NCBI GenBank assembly: GCA_013178165.1
Contig: JABLXG010000004.1
Span: forward strand, 124,001-188,000
Reading direction: 5' to 3'
DNA length: 64,000 bases
DNA from: Anaerolineae bacterium
Lineage (GTDB): Bacteria; Chloroflexota; Anaerolineae; Aggregatilineales; Ch27
The position numbers and the translations under genes are program-made. Under the pieces are notes generated by a model. That model saw nothing but the letters and a program-made list of their open reading frames with translations, was not told the origin of the DNA and did no database searches. Positions 25,864 to 34,750 of the stretch are shown here, one piece after another (the first letter of the stretch is position 1; each line of letters opens with the position of its first letter).

Positions 25864-26594
25864 CGATGACGGAAACAGTGCAGTCGACCTCTCAGCAGAC
25901 CGCTGCACCGCGCGCGCTGAAGACGCCTTTCTGGCGGGCGATGATCGCCCTGGCGGCCAAAGACCTGCGCATCGAGGTGCGCGGGCGCGAACTGATCAAC
26001 GCCATGCTGCTGTTTGCGACGCTGTCGGTGCTGATCTTCAGTTTCGCCCTGGAGCTTGACCGCACCGCGCGGGAGACTTCCATCGCCGGGGTACTGTGGG
26101 TGACGGTGGTTTTCGCCGGGATGCTGGGGCTGGGGCGTAGCCTGGCGGCGGAAAAGGATCGCGGCAATCTGGATGCATTGCTGCTGGCCCCGGTAGACCG
26201 GGCGGCGCTCTTCTTCGGCAAGATGCTCAGCAATCTGCTGTTTATGCTGGTGGTGGCGTTGTTGCTGGTCGTGCTGAGCACGGTGCTCTTCAACATCTCG
26301 CTGTTCAAGCCCTGGCTGGGGCTGATCATTGTGCTGGGGACGGTCGGCTTTGCGACGGTGGGCACGCTGCTTTCCAGCATGGCGGTGCACACCCGCGCGC
26401 GGGAAACCATGCTGCCGATCCTGTTACTGCCGGTCAGCCTGCCGATCATTCTCAGCGCTGTGCGGGCCAGCACGGCGATCCTGACCGGTGCGCCGCAGGA
26501 AGACTGGATCGCCTGGCCGCAACTGCTCTTTGCCGCCGATCTGATCCTGCTGGCGCTCGCCTATGTGCTGTTTGACTTTGTGGTGGAAGAATAA
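25860..26594 (+). CDS. ccmB: Haem exporter membrane subunit CcmB
   Basis: A 244-residue six-helix protein with the CcmB hallmarks AKDLRIEVRGRELINAMLLF in the N-terminal helix and SLAAEKDRGNLDALLLAPVD after the second helix. It pairs with CcmA. ATG at 25860 overlaps the ccmA stop; a second ATG two codons on is also possible. Confidence 0.93.
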   Translation: MTMTETVQSTSQQTAAPRALKTPFWRAMIALAAKDLRIEVRGRELINAMLLFATLSVLIFSFALELDRTARETSIAGVLWVTVVFAGMLGLGRSLAAEKDRGNLDALLLAPVDRAALFFGKMLSNLLFMLVVALLLVVLSTVLFNISLFKPWLGLIIVLGTVGFATVGTLLSSMAVHTRARETMLPILLLPVSLPIILSAVRASTAILTGAPQEDWIAWPQLLFAADLILLALAYVLFDFVVEE

Positions 26595-26621
26595 TGAGTG
26601 GCGGACTGAAAGGAACCATCC

Positions 26622-27344
26622 ATGACCCCCGTTGACTCACCTGCTCGACCGAGCCGCCTGTTGACCGGGATGACCATCCTGGCTGTGTTGATGTTCGTTA
26701 CGGCCACACTGATGGCGCTTTTCTACGCGCCGACCGATCAGCAGGGCCATGTCCAGCGCATTTTCTATATGCACCTGGGCGCTTTCATGGGCGGCGCGCT
26801 GGCCTTTCTGATCGGCGCGGTGGCCAGCGCCCTGTACCTGGCCCGCCGCCAGAAGCGCTGGGACACCCTGGCGCTTTCCGCCATCGAGATCGGGCTGGTG
26901 CTCAGCGGTTTCAACATCGTCAGCGGCGCGGTATGGGCACGGCCGATCTGGAATACCTGGTGGACCTGGGACCCGCGCCTGACCTCCGCAGCGGTGATGT
27001 GGCTGACTTATGCGGCCTATATGATGTTGCGCAACGGCATCGAAGACCCGGATCGTCGCGCCCGCTTTGGTGGTGTGTACGGAATCGTGGCCTTTACCAG
27101 CGTGATCTTCACTACGGTGATCACCCGCGTCCGGCCCGATACCATCCATCCGGTGGTGGTTGGCCCCAGCCCGCAGAACGCGCAGGGCAGCTTTGAGATC
27201 AATAGTAGCGCAATGACAGTCACGCTGGTCTTTAACATCCTCACCTACATTGTTCTGGCGCTCACGTTGATCTGGCATCGTGTCCGGCTGGAGGAACTGG
27301 CGGATCGTGTCCAGCAGCTCAAGGTGCGGATGTTCAGCCGCTAG
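26622..27344 (+). CDS. ccmC: Haem handling protein CcmC
   Basis: A 240-residue six-helix protein with the tryptophan-rich motif WNTWWTWDPRLTSAAVMWLT (about 107-126) and the flanking His residues of the family (RIFYMHLGAF and DTIHPVVVGP). CcmC loads haem on CcmE. It follows ccmB by 27 bases. Confidence 0.95.
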   Translation: MTPVDSPARPSRLLTGMTILAVLMFVTATLMALFYAPTDQQGHVQRIFYMHLGAFMGGALAFLIGAVASALYLARRQKRWDTLALSAIEIGLVLSGFNIVSGAVWARPIWNTWWTWDPRLTSAAVMWLTYAAYMMLRNGIEDPDRRARFGGVYGIVAFTSVIFTTVITRVRPDTIHPVVVGPSPQNAQGSFEINSSAMTVTLVFNILTYIVLALTLIWHRVRLEELADRVQQLKVRMFSR

Positions 27345-27378
27345 CAGACCTGACTACGAATGGGAAGGATAATCGCTC

Positions 27379-27603
27379 ATGGCTCTTCAACAGGCAGGCA
27401 TCCCGGACAATGTGGCGTATCTGGTGCTGGGGGTGATCATCCTGGCGCTGTTCCTGGGCGGATGGCTGGCCAGTTTTCTGTGGCGGCTGCGCAATCTGCG
27501 CCGGGAGATGGCGCTTTTACAGCGGCTTGAAGCGGAGGATATTGCTGCGCCAGGCCAGCTGAGCACTGCTGAGACTCCGTCTCGCCACGCCCGCCCTACC
27601 TGA
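27379..27603 (+). CDS. CcmD-like small membrane protein
   Basis: A 74-residue protein with one membrane helix (VAYLVLGVIILALFLGGWLA) and a basic then acidic cytoplasmic tail (RLRNLRREMALLQRLEAED). Size, topology and position directly after ccmC match CcmD, which holds CcmE in the CcmABC complex; sequence alone would not prove it. GGAAGG precedes the ATG by 11 bases. Confidence 0.7.
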   Translation: MALQQAGIPDNVAYLVLGVIILALFLGGWLASFLWRLRNLRREMALLQRLEAEDIAAPGQLSTAETPSRHARPT

Positions 27604-27641
27604 TCCCGGCGTGCCGGACACGGCATATGGCGGCGATCTTC

Positions 27642-27676
27642 GCGCCCGTGGAGCGTTTGCCTTCCTCCGCGGGCGC
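27642..27676 (+). terminator. Terminator-like hairpin ending the ccm operon
   Basis: A 12-base stem with one G-T pair (arms 27642-27653 and 27665-27676, 11-base loop), 39 bases after ccmD. No clean T run follows, so it may be an RNA-end stabiliser or a weak terminator. Confidence 0.5.
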
Positions 27677-27801
27677 AGTGATTCCCTGCCTTTGTTCCAT
27701 CTGTTCAATTATTACTCCCGGCCTATTGGTTTCTGCTTGGGGGAGCAGGTAAGATAGGCATAAGCATCAAACAGGCGTATGCAGCTGGAAGGAGCCTGAT
27801 C

Positions 27802-29157
27802 ATGCGCAGGTGGGTGATGGCTGTCCTGGCTGTGGGGTTGCTGGCGTCTCCGGTAGCGGCTCAGTACCCTGTTGCCGGGGAGGCGCAGGTGCGCGTTGGC
27901 CACTTTTCGCCCGGCATGGGGGATATTGACCTCTATATCGATCGGGCGCTTAGTGAAGCGCATGGCCTGAGTTTCGCCACAGTGACCCCCTGGTTTACGC
28001 TGCCGGCGGGGAGCTATCGCCTGAATATCACCCTGGCGGGCGCGCCGCTCCAGGAGAGCCTGCTGGATGTACGCCTGGCATTGTTGCCTGGCCAGCGCGT
28101 CACGCTGGCCGTCATCGGCGAGCGGGTGCGCGGCACGGCAACCCTCTACCCGCTGGTGGAGGATTACTCCCCGATCCCGACCGGGCAGGCGCGGGTGGCC
28201 TTCTTCCATGCTATTCCTGACCTGGGGTCGGTCGCCGTGCAGTACCCCGATGGTACACCGCTGTTCGAAGGGCTGACCTATCCTGACGCCCGCGCCGGCG
28301 GCGATGCCGCTGGCGGATACCTCACCCGCGATCTGGTGGCCGGCTGGCGACAGTTTCAGGTCATCCCTGCGGATAGCCCCGGCATGCTGCTGGTGCAGAC
28401 GCCGGAGATGATGCTGGAGGAGGGGACGAACACGCTGATCGTGCTGGCCGGTTTGCGGGCCGGGGCGATCACCGTGGCGGTGACCACAGTTCCGGGCACG
28501 GAGGTGGTGACGGTCAATGAGCAGGTGATCAGCGTAGGCGGCGGCACGGCTCATCTCCGCCTGGCTCACCTTGCTACCGGTGCGGGACTGCTGACGCTCT
28601 CCGTCGCAGGCGAGGCTGCCGGGCAGGAAGCGACGCTTGACTTCGGCGGCTTCACGGATTGGGTCGAAGTCCCCGCCGCGTTCTATACCACCAGGGCGGT
28701 GGCTGCCGCCGATGGCGCAACCGTGCTGTTTCAACTACCGGAGGTGCCGCTGGTGACCGGCAGCTGGGTAACGCTGGCCGCGATCGGGTTGCCTGAGGTA
28801 GGCGGAGGGCTGCTCTATCCGATCGTGGAGGATCACCGCCCGATTAATCCCGGTGAAGCGCGGCTGACCTTCTTCCACGCAATGGTTGATCTGGGGCCGG
28901 TCGATGTGCGGCTGGAGGAAGGCACGATGCTGTTTGTGGCCCTGGAGTACCCCGGCATCGACGGCAATGCGCTGCAGAGCGTCGACCTGGTGGCTGGCCC
29001 GCGGCGGCTGGAAGTCCTGCCGTATGGTGATAGCGAGACGGTGCTGTTCAGCCTGCCGGAACTGACCCTGCTCCCCGGTAGCAACAACCTGGTCGTTCTG
29101 ACTGGCCTGCAGGCGGCTCCGGCTACCTTCCTGCTAACGACAGCGCCCGGCCAGTAG
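27802..29157 (+). CDS. Secreted protein with two DUF4397-type domains
   Basis: A 451-residue secreted protein: signal peptide (MRRWVMAVLAVGLLASPVAA) then two pairs of beta-rich repeats of DUF4397 type, recognisable by VRVGHFSPGMGDIDLYID, ARVAFFHAIPDLGSVAVQ, HLRLAHLATGAGLLTLSV and ARLTFFHAMVDLGPVDVR, each about 110 residues apart. The domain is common in Chloroflexota and Actinobacteria surface proteins; the function is not known. AAGGAGCC lies 6 bases before the ATG. It stands alone, downstream of the ccm operon hairpin. Confidence 0.75.
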   Translation: MRRWVMAVLAVGLLASPVAAQYPVAGEAQVRVGHFSPGMGDIDLYIDRALSEAHGLSFATVTPWFTLPAGSYRLNITLAGAPLQESLLDVRLALLPGQRVTLAVIGERVRGTATLYPLVEDYSPIPTGQARVAFFHAIPDLGSVAVQYPDGTPLFEGLTYPDARAGGDAAGGYLTRDLVAGWRQFQVIPADSPGMLLVQTPEMMLEEGTNTLIVLAGLRAGAITVAVTTVPGTEVVTVNEQVISVGGGTAHLRLAHLATGAGLLTLSVAGEAAGQEATLDFGGFTDWVEVPAAFYTTRAVAAADGATVLFQLPEVPLVTGSWVTLAAIGLPEVGGGLLYPIVEDHRPINPGEARLTFFHAMVDLGPVDVRLEEGTMLFVALEYPGIDGNALQSVDLVAGPRRLEVLPYGDSETVLFSLPELTLLPGSNNLVVLTGLQAAPATFLLTTAPGQ

Positions 29158-29218
29158 ACTCTGACGGATTGCTTCCCTGTGGTTGGCGCGGCTGGCCCGG
29201 CCTGTTATACTGCGGGGC

Positions 29219-30568
29219 ATGATACGCCTGTTTTTCCTTGCTCTGCTGCCTGTAATCCTGCTGGGATTGACCGCCTGTGGCGGTGCGCCGCCGGTCAGCG
29301 AGGCTGTGCTGGTTGCTGAGTCGCCGACGGTCACCCCCGGTGGGATGATCCTCATGGTTTTGCCCACACCTACGCCAGTTACGCCGACGCCGCCGCCCGG
29401 CCCGGCTCCGCAGGCCGCGCCCGGTTACGTGCTGACTGTCGTGGCGGGGAGCCAGACGGCCATCTGCCCCCGGCCCGGCAATCCGCGCCCGCCAGCAGCG
29501 CCGGCTGCCTATAACCTGTATACCACAGCGATCACCCAGTACCTGTCAGCGGGCGGCACTGTGCCGATGCTGGGGGCGCTTCTGACGGAGTGGGGTGCGC
29601 TGGACGAAGGCATCGGGCTGGTGAGCGACGCCTACGACCTGACCGGCGACGGCGTCTATGAGGTGCTGGTCATCCTGGCCGATCCGTTCAATGCCGGGAT
29701 CGCGCCCCGACCGGGCCAGATTCTGGTTTTCGGCTGCCACCAGGAAGATTACCGCCTGCTCTACGGCTCGGAATATGGCCCCGGCTTTGGCATCCCGACG
29801 TTGCTGTACGTAGGCGACATGAACGCCAATGCCGGCACCGAACTGGTTTATGTCCAGCAGCGCTGCCAGAGCGGATCGTGTGTGCAGGCGGCGCAGGTGC
29901 TTTCGTGGAGCGCCCCCAATGACGGCTTCATCGCCCTCAATGTGGATACCGTTGGCTCCGCCGATGGCCGCTTTTCTATCGCCGATCTTGACAACGATCG
30001 GGTACAGGAGATCATGATCCAGGGTGGGGGCATCTCCAGCGCAATGAGCGCCGGGCCGCCGCGCAGCTCGACCACGATCTGGGACTGGAACGGCCTCAAT
30101 TACGTCCGCGCGCTGACGCGCCTTGACCCGCCGCTGTACCGCATCCATGTCATCCACGACGCCGACCGGGCACTGGAATCCGGCGACGGCGAGGAAGCCA
30201 TCCGGCTCTACCGCGAGGCGCTGGACAACCCCCGTCTGGGCACCTGGCAGGTGCCCAACGAGCAATTCATGCTGCGCGGCTACGCCCAGTTCAAGCTGAT
30301 CGTGGCTTACGCTTACCTGGAGGATGATCTGGCCGCGCTGGATGCGCATAGCGTGCTGATGGCGGAGCATACGCCGGGGCTGCCCAGCTATGTTTACGCT
30401 CTGGTTGGCGATGCCTTCTGGTCGGCGTACCAGGCCACCCACAACCTGCATACCGCCTGCGTGGCGGCGGCGACGGCAGCCTCCCAGAATCCGCAAGCAG
30501 TGCTCTTCCTCAACAGTTACGGCCCGGCCAACCGCGCCTACCAGGTACCGGACATCTGCACGTTTTGA
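29219..30568 (+). CDS. Lipoprotein with FG-GAP-like repeats and a TPR-like C-terminus
   Basis: A 449-residue lipoprotein: signal with lipobox LTAC (Cys about 16), Pro/Thr-rich linker (25-75), three Asp-rich calcium-loop-like strands (DLTGDGVYEVLVIL, GDMNANAGTELVYV, IADLDNDRVQEIMI) as in FG-GAP/VCBS repeats, then a helical region with EEAIRLYREALDNP, TPR-like. I chose ATG 29219, where the signal begins. There is no ribosome site; a TATACT sequence at 29204-29209 lies close upstream, so the leader may be very short. Function unknown. Confidence 0.65.
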   Translation: MIRLFFLALLPVILLGLTACGGAPPVSEAVLVAESPTVTPGGMILMVLPTPTPVTPTPPPGPAPQAAPGYVLTVVAGSQTAICPRPGNPRPPAAPAAYNLYTTAITQYLSAGGTVPMLGALLTEWGALDEGIGLVSDAYDLTGDGVYEVLVILADPFNAGIAPRPGQILVFGCHQEDYRLLYGSEYGPGFGIPTLLYVGDMNANAGTELVYVQQRCQSGSCVQAAQVLSWSAPNDGFIALNVDTVGSADGRFSIADLDNDRVQEIMIQGGGISSAMSAGPPRSSTTIWDWNGLNYVRALTRLDPPLYRIHVIHDADRALESGDGEEAIRLYREALDNPRLGTWQVPNEQFMLRGYAQFKLIVAYAYLEDDLAALDAHSVLMAEHTPGLPSYVYALVGDAFWSAYQATHNLHTACVAAATAASQNPQAVLFLNSYGPANRAYQVPDICTF

Positions 30569-30591
30569 GGCGAGTGGCTACCGCTGGCAGG

Positions 30592-30621
30592 GGCGCCGCA
30601 CCACCGGAATGGTGCGGCGCC
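30592..30621 (+). terminator. Terminator-like hairpin after the lipoprotein gene
   Basis: Perfect 12-base stem (30592-30603 with 30610-30621) and a six-base loop, 24 bases after the stop codon. No T run follows. Confidence 0.45.
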
Positions 30622-30742
30622 GATGTTGAATCGGGCTGGATGCGCTACAATCCGCCGCCAGCCGGTTCCGGGCGGGCCGGTGGTGTGGCAGGGTATACGC
30701 TCTGTGGCGGGGATGTCCGCCGTCGGGAGGAAAGGATCGGGC

Positions 30743-31882
30743 ATGAGCGATCTGCTGACGTACTGCCGCGATCACACCGGGGAGATGCTGGATTTGCTCC
30801 AGACGTTGATCGCGTACGAATCGTTTACCGCTGAGAAGGCGGCGGTAGACCGGCTGGCGACCTACCTGGCCGGGCAACTGGAGGACCTGGGCGCGGCGGT
30901 GGAGCGCATCCCGCGTGCAGAGGTGGGTGATATCCTGTTGGCCAGATGGAACACCGACGCGCCCGGCAAACCGATCACCTTCATCGGGCACATGGATACT
31001 GTCTGGCCGCTAGGTATGCTGGCCGAACGCCCGATCCGCATCGAGGACGGGCGGCTGTACGGCCCCGGCGCGATTGACATGAAGGCCGGGCTGGCGGTGA
31101 TGCTCAGCGCGATCCGCGTTTTGCGCGAACGCGGCGAATTCCCGGAGCGACCGATCTGGGCGCTACTGACCTCCGACGAAGAGATCGGCAGCGTTCATTC
31201 CCGCGAGATCATCCTGGATGTAGCCCGGCAATCCGGCCTGTGCCTGATCATCGAACCGGCAACGCCGCAGGGCGCGCTCAAGACCTGGCGCAAAGGGGTG
31301 GCTGACTTCCAGGTGAAGGTCCACGGACGGGCGTCCCATGCTGGCGGCGCGCCGGAAGCGGGCATTAACGCCGTGGTGGAACTGGCCCACCAGATTCTGC
31401 GCCTGAATGCGCTCAACGACCTACCCAACGGCACCTCCGTTTCAGTGACGGTCGTTCGCGGCGGGCACGCCACTAACGTGATCCCCGATTACGCCGAAGC
31501 GTACGCTGATGTGCGCTTTCTGACCCACGCGGAGGCGGAGCGTGTCCAGCGGGCGGTGAGCGAACTGCATCCTATCCTGCCCGGCGCGCAACTGGAGATC
31601 ATCGCCGGGGACAGGCGCCCACCACTGGAACGCGACGAGCGGATGCGGGCCGCCTTCGCCCAGGCGCAGCGCATCGGCGCTGGGCTGGGCCTGAGCATCA
31701 TCGAGGAAGGCAGCGGCGGTGGCTCCGACGGCAACTTTACCGCTTCGGTGGGCACCCCCACGCTGGATGGCATGGGGCCGACGGGCGATGGGTTGCACGC
31801 TGTCCACGAGAACGTGCTCATCAGCAGCATCCCGGAAAAGACGGCCCTGCTGGCGGCCATCCTGCAGCAGTGGCAGATGTAA
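30743..31882 (+). CDS. M20-family metallopeptidase (carboxypeptidase G2-like)
   Basis: A 379-residue di-zinc hydrolase. Metal and catalytic motifs in order: GHMDTVWP (His about 92, Asp about 94), GAIDMKAG (bridging Asp), LTSDEEIGS (catalytic Glu-Glu), EPATPQGALKTWRKG and, at the end, GLHAVHENVL (His). The dimerisation domain starts near GRASHAGGAPEAGINAV. Members cleave C-terminal Glu, dipeptides or N-acyl amino acids; the substrate cannot be told. ATG 30743 has GGGAGGAAAGG upstream; the longer frame back to 30623 has no support. Confidence 0.85.
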   Translation: MSDLLTYCRDHTGEMLDLLQTLIAYESFTAEKAAVDRLATYLAGQLEDLGAAVERIPRAEVGDILLARWNTDAPGKPITFIGHMDTVWPLGMLAERPIRIEDGRLYGPGAIDMKAGLAVMLSAIRVLRERGEFPERPIWALLTSDEEIGSVHSREIILDVARQSGLCLIIEPATPQGALKTWRKGVADFQVKVHGRASHAGGAPEAGINAVVELAHQILRLNALNDLPNGTSVSVTVVRGGHATNVIPDYAEAYADVRFLTHAEAERVQRAVSELHPILPGAQLEIIAGDRRPPLERDERMRAAFAQAQRIGAGLGLSIIEEGSGGGSDGNFTASVGTPTLDGMGPTGDGLHAVHENVLISSIPEKTALLAAILQQWQM

Positions 31883-31906
31883 ACCCTCAAAACGGCAGCG
31901 AATCAG

Positions 31907-31934
31907 GCGGGGACGGTCTGCGGGTCGTCCCCGC
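31907..31934. terminator. Hairpin between convergent genes
   Basis: Perfect nine-base stem (31907-31915 with 31926-31934) in the 78-base gap between the M20 peptidase and the minus-strand metalloprotease. It could serve both strands; no T run on either side. Confidence 0.4.
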
Positions 31935-31960
31935 GCTCTGGTTGAGGAATTGCCCGCGCC

Positions 31961-33265
31961 TCAGGGAGCGCGTGCGTTAACCGCGGCCAGCAATGCCTCG
32001 CGGGTGGTGATGCCCCGGATGGTGACCAGAAAGCGAGCGACAGAGCCGCTCTTCGCCCGCAGGGCGGCGATGGCCGGGCCGATCAGGTCTTCCCCGGCGG
32101 TTCCGAAGTTGCTGGCGCCCTGGTAGCCGCCATAGAAGGCGAAGTAAGCCTGGTTGATCTTGCGGATGGGGTAGCCATTGGCATGGAAGAACGCCCGCCG
32201 TTCAGCCATGTAAGCCTCGGCTTCCGCGATCCGGTCTTCCGCCAGCAGGGCGTCAACGGTCACGCGGGTCCTGTGCATCTCGGCGGCAAAGTCGAAGGTG
32301 GCGGGGTCGGGCGTGGGCGTCGGAGCAGGCGTGGCGGCGTCCGGCGGCAGCAAATCCGGGTAGTAACGGGCCAGCACCAGCCGCCCGATCTCTTTGCCGA
32401 GCACCTCAGCGGTGGTTTCGTTGATGATGCGCGTCTCCGGGTTGCCGCCGTCGAAGTATTGCCAGCCCAGCGGGAAAAAGAACAGGTAATGGTGCACCCA
32501 TTCGTGAGCAATAGTCTCGATCACCCAGGCCAGGGCGTCGGTCTCGCCGACCATGCTGGGGTAGAGGGCCATGCCGCCGATATCCACAACCAGCGAGGAT
32601 ACATCCAGATCGGCGTCGATTGCCGCTTCCAGGGCGTCCCGCTGGTCGACGCTCAGCCCGTCCAGGCTGAGCGAAGCATCCACGCGGATGGCGTCCCGCG
32701 GGGAGATGATCAGCACGTCCGGCAGAGGGCTGAAACGGATGGCAACCGGCGGCAGCACCTGGCCCAGCACGGCCAGCCCCTCCTCTACCAGCACGGCAGA
32801 GACCTGCTCCTCCAGGATACTCTCGATCATATCCTGCCGGTTGCGCAGATCGGCGCGGCGGGCGTCACGTTCGGCGCGCCGATCTGCGCTGGCTGCGGCA
32901 GGATCAACGGTAGCCGGATCGCTGTAGATGGCTGCGATTTGCGCCTCAAGCCTGAGCACGGCACTCAGGTCGACCATGTAGGCGCGGACGAGTTCGGCTC
33001 TCCGGACTTCGTCCAGATAGTCCTGCACGCCGAACAGACTGGCGAACGCTTTGGCCGCCAGCGCGTCAGCTTCCCAGGCTACGTAGTTGAACAGACTGTC
33101 ACGGGCGTGAGCGGCAGCCCCGACGATCAGATCGCCGGGCGGGGGGGTGCTGGTCTGCAGAACGATCAGCAACGCCGCGCACAGGAGCATAACACGCACC
33201 AACGCCCGGACTCGCCGCCAGGGGATGGGCCGCAGACGGTTCCTGAACTGTCCTGTTGTCGCCAC
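31961..33265 (-). CDS. Membrane-anchored HExxH metalloprotease-like protein
   Basis: A 434-residue protein with one N-terminal membrane helix (VRVMLLCAALLIVLQT) and a large outer domain. A zinc-protease motif HEWVHHYLFF lies near residue 250, followed after about 25 residues by ETTAEVLGKEIG, a possible third ligand Glu as in gluzincins. Before it are a long helical region with a repeated Arg/Asp-rich coil and SLDGLSVDQRDAL; after it are a Pro/Thr linker (PTPTPDP) and a helical C-terminus. I do not recognise a named family. It is convergent with the M20 peptidase and divergent from lysA. Confidence 0.6.
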   Translation of the reverse strand: MATTGQFRNRLRPIPWRRVRALVRVMLLCAALLIVLQTSTPPPGDLIVGAAAHARDSLFNYVAWEADALAAKAFASLFGVQDYLDEVRRAELVRAYMVDLSAVLRLEAQIAAIYSDPATVDPAAASADRRAERDARRADLRNRQDMIESILEEQVSAVLVEEGLAVLGQVLPPVAIRFSPLPDVLIISPRDAIRVDASLSLDGLSVDQRDALEAAIDADLDVSSLVVDIGGMALYPSMVGETDALAWVIETIAHEWVHHYLFFFPLGWQYFDGGNPETRIINETTAEVLGKEIGRLVLARYYPDLLPPDAATPAPTPTPDPATFDFAAEMHRTRVTVDALLAEDRIAEAEAYMAERRAFFHANGYPIRKINQAYFAFYGGYQGASNFGTAGEDLIGPAIAALRAKSGSVARFLVTIRGITTREALLAAVNARAP

Positions 33266-33445
33266 TCGCTGCTCCTGCTGCCGGAATCAGCCAAAAATGC
33301 GGGGTCCCCGCGTATTGTACCAGCTTCGGGCGGCAGATCAGCCCATTCTCAAGGCCTGCTCATGCCCGGTGGTGCGGAAATTGGTACGCCCCGGCGGGGA
33401 CGGTACAATTGGCGGGCGAGATTGCGCCTGAGCAGGATGAACGTC

Positions 33446-34678
33446 ATGCCAGAAACAACACTCACGTACATTGAGCAGGAACTGACCATGGATGGCGTGT
33501 CGCTGGCAGAGATCGCACGCTCGGTTGGCACGCCGGTGTACATCTATAGCCTGCGGCGGATCCTGGCCCAGCTCGAGCGCCTGCGGGCAGCTTTTGCGCT
33601 CCTGCAGCCGACCTTCCACTATAGCCTGAAGGCCAACGGCAATAGCGCCATCATCCGGGCGTTGGTCGGCGCAGGTTGTGGCTGCGATGCAGTCAGCGCG
33701 GGCGAGATCTTCCTGGCACGGCGGGCTGGCTGTCCGCCGGAACGGATCGTGTTCGCCGGTGTGGGCAAGACCCGTGCCGAGATTCGCTATGCGCTGGAGA
33801 CAGGCATTGGCTGGCTCAACGTGGAGAATGCCGCTGAACTACGCCGTCTGGAAGCGCTGGCGTCGGAGCTGGGTCGCCGCCCGCGGGCGGCGCTGCGGAT
33901 CAACCCGGCGCTGCACGCGGAGACGCATCGCCACATTGCGACCGGCCATGCCGGGGCCAAGTTCGGCATCCCCCTGGTCGAAGCGCGCATGCTACTGGAG
34001 CATCAGGCGGACTATCCCCATGTCGAGATCGCTGGGCTGCACATCCACATTGGCTCGCAGCTGGGGCGCCCGGATGAAAGCGCGGCGGCGGCGCGGCTGG
34101 CTATGGAACTGACCCGCGAGTTTAAGCTGAAGCATCTGAACCTGGGGGGCGGCTTTCCGGTGGCCTACGAAGGCGGGCATGCCGTGCCGGTGGAGGATTT
34201 CGCGGCGGCGCTGGTGCCGGTTCTGGCCAAGCAGGGGGTGAAAGTCGCCTTTGAACCGGGGCGCTTTCTGGTAGCGGAGGCCGGGGTTCTGGTGGCGGAG
34301 GTGCAGTATGTCAAGCGGGGAGGACGCACGGTCGTGCTGGACACCGGGATGAACGACCTGCTGCGCCCGGCGCTATATGAGGCGCGCCATCCGTTGCTGC
34401 CGTTACGGGCTGGCGTGGCCGCCCCCTGGCCTGTGCAGGTGGTCGGCCCGATCTGCGAGAGCGCCGATGTCATCCACCCGGCGGCGACCCTTCCGCCGCT
34501 GGCTGAAGGCGATTTGGTGGCGATCGGTGTCGCCGGGGCCTATGGTATGAGCATGGCCTCCAACTACAATGCCCGGCCTCGCCCGGTGGAAGTACTGGTC
34601 GAGGGCGGCGCCTGGCGTGTGATCCGCGCCCGTGAGACGTTCGAAGATTTCATCCGCCATGAGCCAAAGAGACCCTGA
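33446..34678 (+). CDS. lysA: Diaminopimelate decarboxylase
   Basis: A 410-residue fold III PLP enzyme that makes L-lysine from meso-diaminopimelate. The PLP lysine is in FHYSLKANGNSAIIR (about residue 57), with HIHIGSQLG, LNLGGGFPVAY, AFEPGRFLVAEAG, the dimer-site GPICESADVIHP and VAGAYGMSMASNYNARPRP near the end. ATG 33446 has AGGA 8 bases upstream and is in frame with ATG 33437; the much longer frame reaching 32183 runs antisense through the metalloprotease gene and is not translated in my view. A TACAAT box stands about 40 bases upstream. Confidence 0.93.
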   Translation: MPETTLTYIEQELTMDGVSLAEIARSVGTPVYIYSLRRILAQLERLRAAFALLQPTFHYSLKANGNSAIIRALVGAGCGCDAVSAGEIFLARRAGCPPERIVFAGVGKTRAEIRYALETGIGWLNVENAAELRRLEALASELGRRPRAALRINPALHAETHRHIATGHAGAKFGIPLVEARMLLEHQADYPHVEIAGLHIHIGSQLGRPDESAAAARLAMELTREFKLKHLNLGGGFPVAYEGGHAVPVEDFAAALVPVLAKQGVKVAFEPGRFLVAEAGVLVAEVQYVKRGGRTVVLDTGMNDLLRPALYEARHPLLPLRAGVAAPWPVQVVGPICESADVIHPAATLPPLAEGDLVAIGVAGAYGMSMASNYNARPRPVEVLVEGGAWRVIRARETFEDFIRHEPKRP

Positions 34679-34713
34679 AGGACATCTAATAGGATATACT
34701 GAGCGTGGATTTA

Positions 34714-34725
34714 CCACTATAGTGG
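34714..34725. promoter_or_regulatory. 12-base palindrome, candidate operator
   Basis: CCACTATAGTGG is a perfect palindrome 26 bases upstream of the NifX-like start and 14 bases downstream of a TATACT box (34695-34700), a position suited to a repressor site. Confidence 0.35.
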
Positions 34726-34750
34726 CGCAATATACCAGAAAGGTGTGATC

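Noticed and set aside
32183-33445. Long plus-strand extension of the lysA frame (about 420 extra residues)
   Set aside because: It is antisense to the well-supported metalloprotease gene, has no domain, and LysA starts at 33446 with a ribosome site.
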